Below, piece after piece: positions 11,466 to 24,145 of a DNA stretch of 64,000 bases. The notes beneath the pieces were generated by a model, which did no database searches, was not told the DNA's origin, and saw nothing but the letters and a program-made list of their open reading frames with translations. The DNA comes from Apostichopus japonicus (Eukaryota; Echinodermata; Holothuroidea; Aspidochirotida; Stichopodidae), in assembly GCF_037975245.1 (NCBI RefSeq), contig NC_092575.1, forward strand, positions 20,475,841-20,539,840, read 5' to 3'. The position numbers were made by a program, and so were the translations under genes. Each line of letters starts with the position of its first letter. Positions within the stretch are counted from its first letter, which is position 1.

Positions 11466-12190
11466 GGCAGTAATATAATAATAATATTAATAAATGAGAC
11501 TTACATATCGCCAAATCAGTGTACAGGTATATAAGTCACTGCTCAAGGGGCTTTACAGAGAAAGCAGATTAATTTACAAAAGAACTAGTGAAAAGATGGG
11601 TCTTAAGTAGACTTTTGAATGTAGAAAGTTTAGAGCATGTTCGAATGTGATCTGGTAACTTGTTCCAGAGATAAGAGCCAGAGTATTCAAAGCTTCTGTA
11701 ACCATAGGGTCTTCAAGCGTTATATACAGTTATATACAGTTATATACAGTTTGTTGGAGGAACAAAGTGTGCGAGTTGGAATATATGGCAAGAGAAGTTG
11801 CGACAGGTACACAGGCTGTTCCAGATGATGAGCACAAAAGGTGAGAAGAAGTAGTTTATACTGAATTCTGTAGCTAATAGGGAGCCAATGAAGTTCCTTC
11901 AGAAGTGGAGTTGTTCGGCATTTTCTTCCCTTCCTTTTCACAATATGGGCAGCGGTATTTTGGATCTTTTGAAGTTTCTGAATGGTCGAATCAGGAAGGC
12001 CGAATAAAAGTGAATTTAGAAAGTCAAGCTTTGATGTTTCAAACGCATGGACCAGTAACTAGCACATACCTTGTCTGAATCATGATCTGATTGTTGCACA
12101 GTATTTAATATGCGTAAACTTTGTACATTTATTTCAAATAATAAGAGCATTTGAAATTGACAGTGGAAAGTGTGGATGTGAAAATGTTTT
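11466..12190 (-). mobile_element. 5'-truncated L2-type LINE: reverse transcriptase C-terminus and 3' tail
   Basis: On the minus strand the translation contains FETSKLDFLNSLLFGLP, then STIQKLQKIQNTAAHIV, then TTPLLKELHWLPISYRIQYK and PYIPTRTL. These are the conserved C-terminal words of L2/CR1-type non-LTR reverse transcriptases. The best frame covers about 12049-11720. Further upstream (to about 12190) the similarity continues only with frame changes and stops. After the stop comes a 3' UTR with AAGCCCCTTGAGCAGTGACTT and a tail of ATT/ATA repeats at 11466-11490. A tenfold-base triplication (TTATATACAG x3, 11722-11750) has expanded inside the coding end. It is dead: truncated and disrupted. 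A related tail is at 42912-43058. Confidence 0.88.
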
Positions 12191-14169
12191 ATAAATTTTA
12201 CCATAGAAATTTAGTAGTTGGTCTCTTGACAATTGGGTACTAACCAGAAGCCCCTGGTGCCTGAATTAAGTTTGTGACATGTTCAACATCTTAAAATAGT
12301 GATAATGATATCTCAGTGATTTTATTTGTGATGTCAAAATGTATGATTAAATTTTTTTGATGTATGGAACAGAGGGATACCACTGTGCAGCCTGTGTACC
12401 ATTAGGTGAACAAGTAGACTTACCACAATTTCAATGCCATTTACAATACTCACTGTTTGACACAGCAGTATATTTGTAAATTAATTCATTTAACCCCCTC
12501 CTCCCTCTCCTTCCTTCTCTCCCACCCCTTCCCTTCCCCTTGTGCCCTCTCTTTCCCTACCTTTTCTCTTCCCCACCTTTCTCCTCCCCCTCTGTTCCCA
12601 TTCCATACTTTCCCCTTCTCTACATGTCCCTTTACCTTCCCATCCCCTCCCTTACCTTATCTTCCCTTGTCTACCCATCCTTTCTCATCCCCTTTCCTTC
12701 CCTTTTCTTTTCTTGTGAATCTGGTAATGAAAGTGACCATTCAGTTTTTGTCATTGACTATATAGCTATTTTGCACAAGTCCACACCATTTTCAAACATA
12801 CAATAAATATGAAGTCATGAAACCACTGAACCGTTCTGAGCATCACTAGATCACAAACAAAAATCTACACCATGAGGGCTCTAGATAGCATTAATTTAAG
12901 GCTCCCTGAAGATCATCCCACTTTTTAGCTAGTTTTGTCATTTTGAAGTAACCTTGCCTTTAATAACAAAGTTATTCTGTAGCACATGTACTGTAATTTA
13001 TTAAACAAATAAGAGGGATGTATATAGTCACAAGGTGATTGATATTGCTTTGTTGAAAACTAATCATAAGATTACACACTAAAGAATAAAGAGGGAAAAA
13101 AATGAGCATTTTATATTTATTTATTTATGGGACAAGCTACCAGGTGTGTCTGGTTTGAGTTATAGTATCTCACAGATACTGTACTATCAGAGTTACAGTA
13201 CACAGTAAGTGTGAAGCCTTGTTACAATATATATGTCAGGATGCTGAACTGTCTGTCTGTTTGTTTGTGATGGCATCAGGTACAGTAGCTTTGCTTACAT
13301 TCCACATTGCTGTCCCAACACCAGGGTTCTAGCTGGTATATATTGCCCAGACGCATACATTTTTCATGTTTGTACATGTTTACCAGGAGTTTTACAGCAT
13401 CCCTGCAGCTTAGTTTAATCCTATTGTACTGATTCTCAGCATGGATTTCTAATATTAAGTCCCCTCTGACACCTATCTCACCTTTCCATTCATCATTATC
13501 AGTCCAGGGAAGAGTTGAGCAGCTCTTATCAGTCTAGTCTGAAAAAGCTTTCAGACATGTTACAACTTGTCAGTCTTCAACTAAGTTTCAAGATTTTATG
13601 CTGAGCAGACTCTGGGACCCTTGGTGTACTTGATCTTTATCCCTTTTGTCAGTGATGATGTAACCTGCCATGTACCTATTGACCCCAGCCAACAGTTTAA
13701 GGTGAAGAAAGTATCTCCCCCTCCCACCATCCTTTTAAATACAAATATTGGGTGCAGAGGTCACAAATGTTCTCACAACACAATAGCTCCATCTGTTAAT
13801 AGTCTTCCTCCCTGTGGCATTTGGTATGTTCTTCTCGCTGACCTCTTGATGAGGCCAAAAAGTCTGTCACTCAGGAGAGTATCATAAAAAAAATATATAA
13901 TAAAATGAACAGAGCAGAGGGAGAGAGAGATATGTAAGAATTAGAATGGAAGATGCTTTGAGAAGAGGTTTAGCATGAGGCAATCAGCGGGGATGAAAAT
14001 CTGTACTTTGACTGCAGCTGCCAGATAATCAAATTTGTGAGTCTATTAGCAGCCAAGAGTAGCTGCCTGACTGGAGAAGAGAGAAGACCTCCGCATTATA
14101 TAGCACTGGGAATGATTTGTATGTCTTTTACATGAACCGTGGCGCTTCTGTCCAGATAAGACCATATAT

Positions 14170-14345
14170 ATGGATCTTCTGAAGTGGTTAGTTCTTGTAG
14201 CTAGTGCATGGTATTCAAGTGTAACTGTTATTGAACTTTTAACCACAAAATGTAGTTCACTGATTGACATTTTGTTGGCAAATTTTGCTTCAGCGATTTT
14301 TATCTCGTACAACGCCGTCGGTCTTCAGGATTCCATCTGTCGTTT
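14170..14345 (+). mobile_element. degraded LINE endonuclease-domain fragment (tentative)
   Basis: The frame reads VIELLTTKCSSLIDILLAN followed by ISYNAVGLQDS. The pattern (T-x-x-SSLIDxxLAN ... VGLxDs) matches the end of the apurinic-like endonuclease domain of many LINE ORF2 proteins, where SSLIDxI-TN and GLSDH are conserved. The His of the SDH motif is missing. The rest of this open frame, to 14580, is phenylalanine/isoleucine-rich AT-driven sequence with no match to that domain. The call rests on motif spacing only. Confidence 0.5.
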
Positions 14346-15613
14346 CTACCTGAGGCAGTACTGTACATTTACTTTGTTCTTATCTCAAACTGTAGTATAT
14401 AGTTGTTGCATTGGTATGCTTGTGTTCTTTTGTGAAATTTATAAATTTGCTAGGATTTTTACAATTTCAAAAATCATGTTTCTTTTATATCAAGGCTATA
14501 TCTTTTACATCTTCTACTGTAGCTTTAATATCTCTTCTATTTTTTTATTTCTATTTATTTATTTTTTTGACTGCAGGTGAAATTAGCATTTTCATGTGTT
14601 CTAAAGTTCTATCCTACTACACAGTATAAATTTACAAGTATACAAGTAAGTTGTGAGGACAGTCAAATAAGTTAACTTTTTATTGTATATACTCTCTTTT
14701 CATTCAAAGTTTTTACAACCACCACATCATCGCATGTACTGTACTACTGCCATACTAACCAATATGTATCTCTTACTTAGATGGAAAATTTACCAAGGAG
14801 TACATTTGCACTGCTTGACATTTGATATATATACCTCTTCCACCCCCACCCCCCCCCCCCCCCGCCACTGTCAAGAATCGTAATTAATTTCTACCATCAA
14901 TCCTTTCTGAATAAAGCAAATATGAAATCAGCCTTGGCAGTGTTTAGAATTAAGTGAACCTAGCATTCTTTTATCACTCAGTGATTTTGAGTTGATATTA
15001 AATGTCTTTTATGCCCTAGGAGCGATATATATGCTAACTCCCTTTAGCCATTACCAATAACACAGAATTTAATTAACCTAGTACTGACACTATGCCGCTG
15101 TTACCTCTGTATATATAGATTGGTAAAGTGTATTGTCGTATTGATTTGTACAACAAATACATGGTACTCCTACAGTGTGTGTATATATACATATATATGT
15201 GTGTGTGTGCGATGTAGGGAATGGCCATTTGTTAGCTTAGGAGTGATTGTTTGCTAGCTGTTTGATTGTGTAACAAACACAAACAATATTCTTCATCAGA
15301 ACTTTGGTAAGGTTTTCCAGGTATACAGGGTCTCTCTTGTATAGTATGGTTAGTCTTAAAGACAGTGTGTCACACTGACTATTAATTGATTCAGCTAACA
15401 GGGAAAAGTTCTGTTAAAATTTGTAATTTTGAAGTCACCACATACTGTATACTGTAGTAAGAATTGTACTGGAAAATTTAATTTGGGTCAATAATTTAAT
15501 TCTCTTGTTTTTGTGATTGTTAAATTCTCCTTTTTGTTGTGATTGTAAAGTTCTCTACGTATTTCCAATCAGTTTGAAAAAAAATTGCAAAATGACTTGC
15601 TGTGAAGAAAGAT

Positions 15614-15895
15614 GGATCAGGTCCCATTAGTCTCTAGTCGGAATATTCCACTATTAAGTCGGGGTGTGTTGTAGTTATGTACAATCTAAAACATTCATTG
15701 CTTTGTCATTCTCAAATTATTTTGAGAACGACACTTCACATCCCTGACCCATTTTTAAGTTAGTGAATTAATTTTATTCATATCATTATTCATCCCTTAA
15801 ACCTATGCCGACTTTTACCTCTTAATCGACGCCAACCTATTATTGAATGGAATATCCCAAATTAAGACAACCGGGTGACGAATGGGACATGATCC
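15614..15895. mobile_element. 282-bp terminal-inverted-repeat element
   Basis: The left end is GGATCAGGTCCCATTAGTC and the right end, reversed, is GGATCATGTCCCATTCGTC: 17 of 19 match. A second inverted match, GGAATATTCCA / GGATATTCCA, lies further in. Flanking octamers AGAAAGAT (15606-15613) and AGAAATAT (15896-15903) agree at 7 of 8 positions, consistent with an aged 8-bp target duplication. The centre has a small palindrome around TTCTCAAATTATTTTGAGAA (15710-15729). There is no coding capacity. Confidence 0.75.
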
Positions 15896-17864
15896 AGAAA
15901 TATTATACCGCATACTGATCTCTGAATCTCAAAAAAAAAAGGCTTTTACGAATAAAATAAAATATGCATACGATGGGGCATGACATTTCAGTTTCCGCAG
16001 TATAATGCTCGTCAAATTTATGCAAAGTCAGAGACATAATCGACTGTTTATACAGTGACTTTTGTAATTCCAGAAAACTTTCATGTATGAAAGAATTTTT
16101 GTCAAGACTTACATCTCAAAAAAATATTTACCTTTCAGCTCTGTTTTTCACGTTTATCGAATATCCTGACACCCAGACTTGAGTTAGGAGTGTGAACCAG
16201 AAACCAGGAACAAACATTCTTCTATGAGGTAGAACCGGAGGTGTTTAATTAGAATACTTGTGCTTCAAGAGATCAAAGAACAGTATTTCACTTGAAATTT
16301 AGCATTGACGCTGAATATCTGTTTGAATTTACTCAAGCATGTTCAGATAACCTCGATATTGGTTTGTTTACCATAATGGAGAGATCCGCTAATGTTTTTC
16401 GAACAGCAACTTGTGATGTGGAACCTGCCCGAACCTAGTATTTAACTGTACACAGACAGATCCATTGAAGTATCCATGAAGTGGCCCTCGTTCCCACAGT
16501 CCTTCTCTTTAGCGAAAAATTTAAAGTGTGAAAAGTTTGTTCGCTAAGGGGATAAGAGTCACTCTGAGGTGACATTTAACACGTTTTAGAATTTTAACCG
16601 CAAGGGCACTGACAGGGGCCAGCTATTACAAGTGAAATTCAAAATAACAGGAGGTGGTGGTTTAGCAATTAGAGATCCCAGAATAATTAATTGTTTAATC
16701 TAGAATTAAGCGAGGAGAGAACTGGGCCAAAGACCTTCAATTAAAGTACAAAATATGTATACTGTATGTATTGTTATGATCAATAAGTAACAGCACTTGT
16801 TTCTCTTTCACTTTGCATATATCGCTCCACCTCCACCCCCCCCCCCCCCACCATCCCAGCCCTTGTATTAATTTGCCATTCTCCCTCCTAACTTGTAAGG
16901 TTTTACATCACTGTTTTTTCCTGTAACTTTAGAGAAAATAGAAATATGAGTTCATAAAATTGACCATACTGGGAAAATCTTGGGGAAAAAAGATAGAAAT
17001 TAAAAATGGGAAATGGACAAAGGACAAATAATGATCTCCTCTCAAAGACCCAACGAACAAAGACAAATAAACTCATTCAACCTCACCATCTGTGTACTTC
17101 ACAAGTCAAGGAGCCTAATTTCCGCCCATTTTTAGGTAACTTTTTTTTTATCCAGTCGGACGCTACAGCAGCTGTGTCAACAAATAATTTAGGCCATCTT
17201 GCCATATTGGCCAAAGTAACAAAACCTGTATGAGAGCTGTAGAGCAAAGTTTCTGTGTCGTTAGTCTTTTAGTTTCCATGCTGTTGCTAGGTGTAAAAAA
17301 ACGTTTGGTTTAGTTTGCATTTCCATTCACTTAAAAATCAATTTTGTTATGCAAATCATCTACCTCACATTGTCCAATCTGTCTCATTTCACACACTTTT
17401 CTAACGCTTTGGAATATTTTCAATCGATTTGAAAAACGAGAGCTCATGCTCAGAGGAGGATACACACGTCCTTGGGTTTCCAAACCATTATATTCATTCA
17501 AAGAGTGTCTTTAAGAAACCCATGACTTACAGAGGTGGCAGATATGCAGTAAGTTGTTTGAATTTTATCCAGAAAAGTGACAATACTTTTAGAAAGATAT
17601 TGACACCCTTTTTAAATTGCATCTTGCCATGCACGTAAACATATTTTTATGTAATCAATAAAATTTGGTAGAAATTGTGTTTCAGTGTTGTGTTTAAGTA
17701 TTGTAGTCAGTTACCATTGTGCATCTAAACAATTTGATTATAGTCAAAATATAGTACTACAAATTTGCTATTTTTGTGTGTTGATAGAAAATTTAGAAAA
17801 GTATACTTCAGGAGAACCAAATTTATCATACTGTAGGTATAGTAGGATCTGTATTTATATCTAT

Positions 17865-18500
17865 TAGCACTACCAGTATGGACACTTGCAATTAGCCCTT
17901 CTAATAATGTTATTTGCAGGTATTACAGAGATTGGCCTGTTTCACTGTGGTGATACCATGGTAACCAACGAATCTGATTCTTGCTATACTCTATATAGTG
18001 CTTGGTACTCTGCGTGATAATAATTATCAGAACATGTATAGTTCACTGTAGCCTTACAGTTGTAAAATCTGTGCTTATCACCAAAGTATCAGAAATAGAA
18101 TTTTACTTTTATTTCTTGTAACTACAATTAGTACCTCTGGTATACTGCGATGTATGCATGGACTCGAAATTTAGAAAAAAGAATAAAAAGGAAATAAAAA
18201 AAAAAAAAAGATAGAGACATGCAAATTTATCAGAGGTATGCATCTAGGCATGTAGGCAACATATTAGCGCTACCAGTAGAAGTTTGGATATTCCTGAAAG
18301 CCTTTACTTTGTATAATATTATTTGCAGGTATAATTACAGAGATTGGCCTGCTTCGCTGTCATGCTACCATGGTAACCGGTGAGCCAGTCTGATTCTTGC
18401 TAGATATAAGTTCTTTGTGTGATAAGGCTTTTTATTGGAGCATACTGTATTCTTCACTGTAGCCACAAAGCATGTTAAATCTGTTTGTGTCACCTGTGCA
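17865..18500. repeat. diverged direct duplication with a shared RFX X-box-like site
   Basis: Two copies, about 17865-18090 and 18262-18500, are offset by roughly 400 bp. Shared words in the same order are AGC(A/G)CTACCAGTA, TATTTGCAGGTAT, TTACAGAGATTGGCCTG, TACCATGGTAACC, TCTGATTCTTGCTA and TTCACTGTAGCC. Each copy keeps the palindromic TACCATGGTAACC (17954-17966 and 18366-18378), which on the minus strand reads GGTTACCATGGTA, close to the RFX-factor X-box. The DNA between them is A-rich. The role is unknown; chance retention inside an intron is possible. Confidence 0.65.
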
Positions 18501-20872
18501 GTAGTAGGTACTGTAGTTAATAATTCAAATGTCTATGTTAAAGTCTCAATACGTATTTTTTTTTCTTTTTCGGAAAACAAAATTCCGAAGTAGATTCTAG
18601 TTTTCTTATCCTAAGTGCACTCTGACCAGGTCGGTTTAATGGAGAAAAGCTGTCGCAATCGAAAGAAAGAAATTTATTTTCTGTTGCCTTATAGCGCGAA
18701 CGATTTACCGTAAAATCTTTGCGACTGCCCATGTCAGCATGTTCATTACACAAAGGTAAACACAATAGCCTACACATGCGGCCCTATCAAGAATTTAATG
18801 CAGTCCTATACTCATATCATCCACTGTTTACAATAACAAGGAGGAAATGTCTGAAACACCCGTTTATTCATGGCAAGGGAAGGAAATGACACAATTTTGC
18901 AAGCTACATTGGTAAGACCGAGAGTAAGATACAAGAGCAGGGACCTAAGACAAGCTATAGCGTGGTGGTGTGGAGCTGTGGTGGGGAGTAGCAGGGGAGA
19001 AAATGGTTTGGGAGAAACTTTTCAAAATTGTTTGATTTATTGATTGGCCACTTGATTCTACTAGCTCAATGATGTCACAGATCTTATGTGCTATAGTTGG
19101 TGGACATCACACAGCTGGCCCCGGGGAATATCAAAGCTAGTATATAATTTAGACTCTGATACTAATTTTTGTAGCTCTATTTCCTTCCAACTTGGCATTT
19201 TTCATGTACCACAAATGTCTGAAACAAAAGCTAATACTGTATAACAAACTAATTTAAACATCATTGAATTATCTGCCAGGAAGTACTGTGTCGAGCTTAA
19301 GATTGTCCAATAAATTAGTGTGTAAAGTATACAAGATAACACTTCAACATGTCAGAGATTGACGTGATAGGATAAAGTCCTACCGCTTAATGACGGTGCT
19401 TAAAGCTGTTTCAAAAGTCACCTTAAAAGTTTCTTATCGTTTGAATTTGATCATTAACAATTCTTTGTCAAACTGCTCTCCGGATGTGTTCATGTTTAAT
19501 GCATTGAAAGGCCATCTGCAATTCGAAGTATTGATGGAATAGAAAGCATACAATGAAGGGTCTCATGTGGAGGGTGACTGGCCTTTGTTTTTTATGTTTT
19601 ATGTATATTTGAAGACTAAAACTGCACCACAAATATAAAGGGCAGTTGTCTACTGTATGCAGCTGCAGAGATTCAGATCTTTGTTAATTCCCCTCATTGA
19701 ATTTACTTTATGCTATATGTTCACTGGAGTTATTGATAAACTAGGGTATCATGTATTTATGAATGGATACATGATAACTTTGATTGTCCCCTAACTTGAA
19801 ATGACTGTAGTCTACATATGTAGGTCTACATTGATAGGCAAAGGTAGCTTCTCAAGCCTTGTTTTGAAAGTCAAATTGTAAGGTGACTTTTTGGTACAGT
19901 CTAGTTTTAATCCAAACAGTCTTACACAGAAAAAAATTCATTTTATGCAGTGAAAGAATGAAACAACAACTTTTTATTCTGATTAATTTTGATGAATTAT
20001 TTCCCACATATACAGATAACATCGGTACAGAATCAAATTTAACGCATGCACACAGAAAGATAAATTTTTCTTGCTTTTCTGTTTGACTAGATGTAACCTT
20101 GAGAGGTACAAATCTATCTCATTCTTGCGGAATCAGCTGATCAAAGCATGAGTGAAATCATCTAGTTGGAGTATAAAAGTAAAACACAGAAGAAGAGTAG
20201 AGAAATCACCTTTGACCTTTAAAGGAACATTGATTATCTCAGCATGTTCATCCTTCTTCAATAGTTTGATAGCATGCCTGCTGTTTACTAGAGTGGCTTC
20301 ATATTTTTATTTTTTTTTTAAGAGCTGGTGAATTTGAGCTCATCAGTATTTGCATCTCTGCTAAAAGACTTTAAATATCACTCCTCTGAATTCAAATTAT
20401 TTCCAGATATTAAGAATATACATATTTTCTCATCTGTTTTCCCATCTGAATTATTCCCTCCAAATTGTAAAGACACTTTCAAAATGAGAAAGAACTTGGT
20501 AATTGGATTTCTGCTTGACACTAAGCATCAGCTGTGTCATTAAGCTTTTTCTCATGTGCGTGTGATTACCTAGCCAATTGTAAAATGTCGCAAATACATG
20601 CCTTAGATATGGCTGGGTGATGATTTGCAAACATAGAAATTTTAGACAACAATAGAAATTTGGAATAGAAATTTCATAGAAAAAAAACAAAGAAATTTCA
20701 GACAACAAAACGAGAGTGGAAAAACAGTTAAAACAGCATCGATTGATAACTTAAAAGTACTGTATATTACAGTTTTTAGTAGAAAGGTTTAATGTGATAG
20801 ATGTTAAAGCAAGGATAGACATTCACTTGATTATAATTTGTCTTTGGCAAATCCTAGGTATTTGTTAAATGA

Positions 20873-21620
20873 CTCTAAATGTAACATTACATGTAATAAA
20901 CACTACTGCAGTAGAGTAGTACTCAAGTATACTGTACAAATAACGTATGCATGTAGACAGTAGGCTTTGTAATAAATAGACAATCTGTTCAGTATTCGAA
21001 TCATCTATGTACTATGAATAATACATGTATATAGTATGTAACAGTACATTTGTGTCTGGTTATGTAATAAACACTACTGCAGTAGATTAGTACTCAAGTA
21101 TACTGTACAAATAACGTATAGACAGTAGGCTTTGTAATGTATTCGAATCATCTATGTACTATAAATAATACATGTATCCGGGATGTAACATTACATGTGT
21201 GTCTGGTTATATAATAAACACTACTGCAGTAGATTAGCACTCAAGTATACTGTACAAATAACGTATAGACAGTAGGCTTTGTAATGTATTCGAATCATCT
21301 ATGTACTATAAATAATACATGTATCCGGGATGTAACATTACATGTGTGTCTGGTTATATAATAAACACTACTGCAGTAGATTAGTACTCAAGTATACTGT
21401 ACAAATAACGTATAGACAGTAGGCTTTGTAATGTATTCGAATCATCTATGTACTATAAATAATACATGTATCCGGGATGTAACATTACATGTGTGTCTGG
21501 TTATATAATAAACACTACTGCAGTAGATTAGCACTCAAGTATACTGTACAAATAAGGTATGCATGTAACCAGTAGGCTTTGTAATACACACTACTGCACA
21601 GTAGATAATACTCGAATTGA
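20873..21620. repeat. satellite array with 147-bp core unit
   Basis: Units begin with TAATAAACACTACTGCAGTAG at 20894, 21065, 21212, 21359 and 21506. The first spacing is 171 bp and the next three are exactly 147 bp. The three full 147-bp units are nearly identical, and the fifth breaks down after about 70 bp. The first unit carries about 24 extra bases (a TGCATG insertion and AATAGACAATCTGTTCAG) that the core units lack. One position alternates T, C, T, C (GATTAGTACTC versus GATTAGCACTC) along units two to five, a hint of a dimeric higher-order unit. No coding. Confidence 0.92.
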
Positions 21621-21621
21621 C

Positions 21622-21828
21622 TGTATGTATGTATTTTAGATCCTCCTGCAAGCAGGAACTCGCGAAGAAGCCTCATTGGCTTATCAAAGCCGCAAGCTGA
21701 CCGAAGTCAGTCTCTTACATTCATATTTAACGTCCATGATTATGAATTGTTAATTGTCAACAACTCTGTAACTGGACGACATACATTAATCTGGGAGTGA
21801 CTCGAACCGGGGACCTTATGATTGGAAA
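21622..21828 (-). mobile_element. tRNA-derived SINE, copy 2, inserted in the satellite
   Basis: It is the same body as at 171-411, in the same orientation: a TGTATGTATGTATTTTAG end followed by GATCCTCCTGCAAGCAGGAA. The B-box-like GGTTCGAGTC is present on the minus strand near 21800-21809, but the A-box half of the tRNA head is missing. Satellite sequence lies on both sides, so it landed in, or was captured by, the 147/171-bp array. Confidence 0.85.
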
Positions 21829-21935
21829 TAACATAAGCATGGATATAGTGTGCTTTGTAATATACAATCTGTTCAGTATTCAAATCGACATGTACTATAA
21901 ATAATACATGTATATGTTACATTACATGTCCATAG
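21829..21935. repeat. satellite remnant beyond the SINE
   Basis: GTGCTTTGTAATATACAATC, TGTTCAGTATTCAAATC and ACTATAAATAATACATGTAT match the satellite unit in order. This copy keeps the TACAATCTGTTCAG segment that only the first, 171-bp unit has. It marks the right edge of the array. Confidence 0.8.
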
Positions 21936-24145
21936 ATTTGTAGCTTATTGAAACACTCGATTTCTGTTTTCAAGTTATCAACAAACACTGTAAAATAACT
22001 TAAATAACACTATATACATCATTGTATATGTTACAACTTGCCAACCTGTTGTGTATACATATGTTCAGTTTGCAGTTTTAACAAGGTCCAATAAAGTTGT
22101 CACAAACCAGTATAATTTCCAGACACTCAGATATTGGTTATCAATATTTATTTATACATGGATTTCTACCAGCAATTTTATTGCTATACCTTAGTAACCA
22201 AGCTGCAGAGCACCCATTATGATATCTGAAAACAAAAAGGTGGCTGTGCTAAAAAGTAACAAAACAAGAGTTTAGCAGCTGCGCAATGGTTGGTATAAAT
22301 TTAACAAACAGAACAAAGATTTCATGTACATTTCAATTTCTTATCATTATATGCTATCATAGGTATCTCTTGAATTTGTTTCCTTTGTGATAAATTATAC
22401 TTGATTTGAAGTTAACACAGCTATATAACTGGTAAAACCTCCAGGAAACCATTTTTTTTTTATGGCAAAACCCTCAACTTATGATCACATAGGGGGTGAA
22501 CTTTATACCTGCAAATAATCATATCTTGATCACCATGGAAATAACAGAAGGGTTTCATTCCTTTTTCTGAAGGGTAGGTCAAGATAAAATAGACTTTTCT
22601 GCTTCTTGTGAATTTTCTGCTCCGAAGGAGGCCCTTCTAACCTCTGTGGTTTAAAGCTGCATGAATTTCATGTTCATGATTTGATAACATTCGATGGAAC
22701 TAAACTTCTCTATTCCAGACCAGATAACATTCTGGCAACAAAATCTGTTACTTAAAGTTAAAATGTTATAGAAATTGCTTTACAGAACAGTGAATTAAAT
22801 ATGGCATGAATTTAATTTTTGCAAATGAAAAGTAAAGAATCATGTTATCGTTGTGGGACGTAGAATCATCTGCATTGAATTAACTCGCATTCGTAATTCG
22901 TTAATGAGTAGCCCTGAAATGATTGCCACCAATTCAAGGTGATGGTAGAATTAGGTGGATCAGTCTTTAGCTAAATACCCTACATTATTTCTATGACCTG
23001 AGAATGGATAGAGGTATTGTAGAACTATATAGAACACAATGTAAAATCCAACATTTAAATATAATTAAATGAAGTATAAACGTAATCAATTATTCACATT
23101 AGGCCTAATCTTTTTTTGTTGATCCATCCATCAATATTAATTAGATCTATTTAATATGGAATATCAAAGTAGAATTGATTCTTTCGGTGATTCTCTCTAA
23201 GCTTGCTCTTTCTATTTCCTTTTGTGATGTATTTGAGTCATCTTTTAAAATGAAGGATAAAATCCTACTAGACCTAGCAACCTCTCTCACTATCCTCCTA
23301 GCAAACTCAATATTCCATTAATAGTTAGGTTTGATTAGCAACGTAAGGGTATTCACAGGGATAAAAAAAAAATCATTTACGGTAGGCCAAACCGCAGACG
23401 GTTTCAAAGACAGCCCTGTTTCTTTGGGACCTCAGAGGGGCTCAATAAACAATGGAGGAGGGTTTTCTACTTGTGGTGATACTCCTTTTCAGGAGATGAA
23501 TAAATCCAACCCCATTGTCCTCTTTCATAACAATAGAGAAGAAATTCCAATGATTGTTTGTTAAAAGAAGTCTGGCAAAGTCCTAGAAAAAAGAAGAAAG
23601 TTTTGGATGTCTGTGACAGTTATTTGAAAAGGAGGAATATAGAGTAAAGTAGTGTCTCATTGTAATGCAATAGGTGGGGATTATAGGTATCCTGGGAGGG
23701 GTATATAGTTTTGGAATTTAGAGGGGAAATAAAGTAGGAAGACTTATTGTATATAGAATAGTCCTGAAGTTTGTGAATTGAGCAGGAAGGGATACAAACA
23801 GATGTTTATTAATGAGTGGAAAGTGTTTGCAGGGTTCTCTCTAATGTAATGGTCTGTTTGGGGATCTTGAGAGCTTGACTTGATCGACAAGTGTGAATTG
23901 CTTTACCTGATAAATACCTGGTTTAACAATCTGTCTAATTTAAAGGGATAGTTATAGAATAAGTACCTGATAACTGTGACACAATTAGGCCAAGTAATGG
24001 TGGGAATTGTATATATACAGTACAGTAGTGAAACAGTGTTGAGTCCAGTTACAGTACACAGACTTGAAGAGAGAATGGTTAAAAAGTTCCAAGTTGTAGG
24101 TTTACAGTTTCATATCAAGGCAAGACCTTCTGCATCGATTTAACC

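Noticed and set aside
12457-12806. Overlapping proline/leucine/serine-rich open frames
   Set aside because: They are translations of a C/T-rich low-complexity tract, open in two frames at once.
14346-14580. Membrane-protein-like continuation of the frame at 14170
   Set aside because: Hydrophobicity comes from T-rich sequence; nothing past about 14345 fits the LINE endonuclease pattern and no membrane family is recognisable.
20873-21620. Regularly spaced repeats considered as a CRISPR array
   Set aside because: Units are contiguous 147-bp satellite monomers without unique spacers, in eukaryotic DNA.
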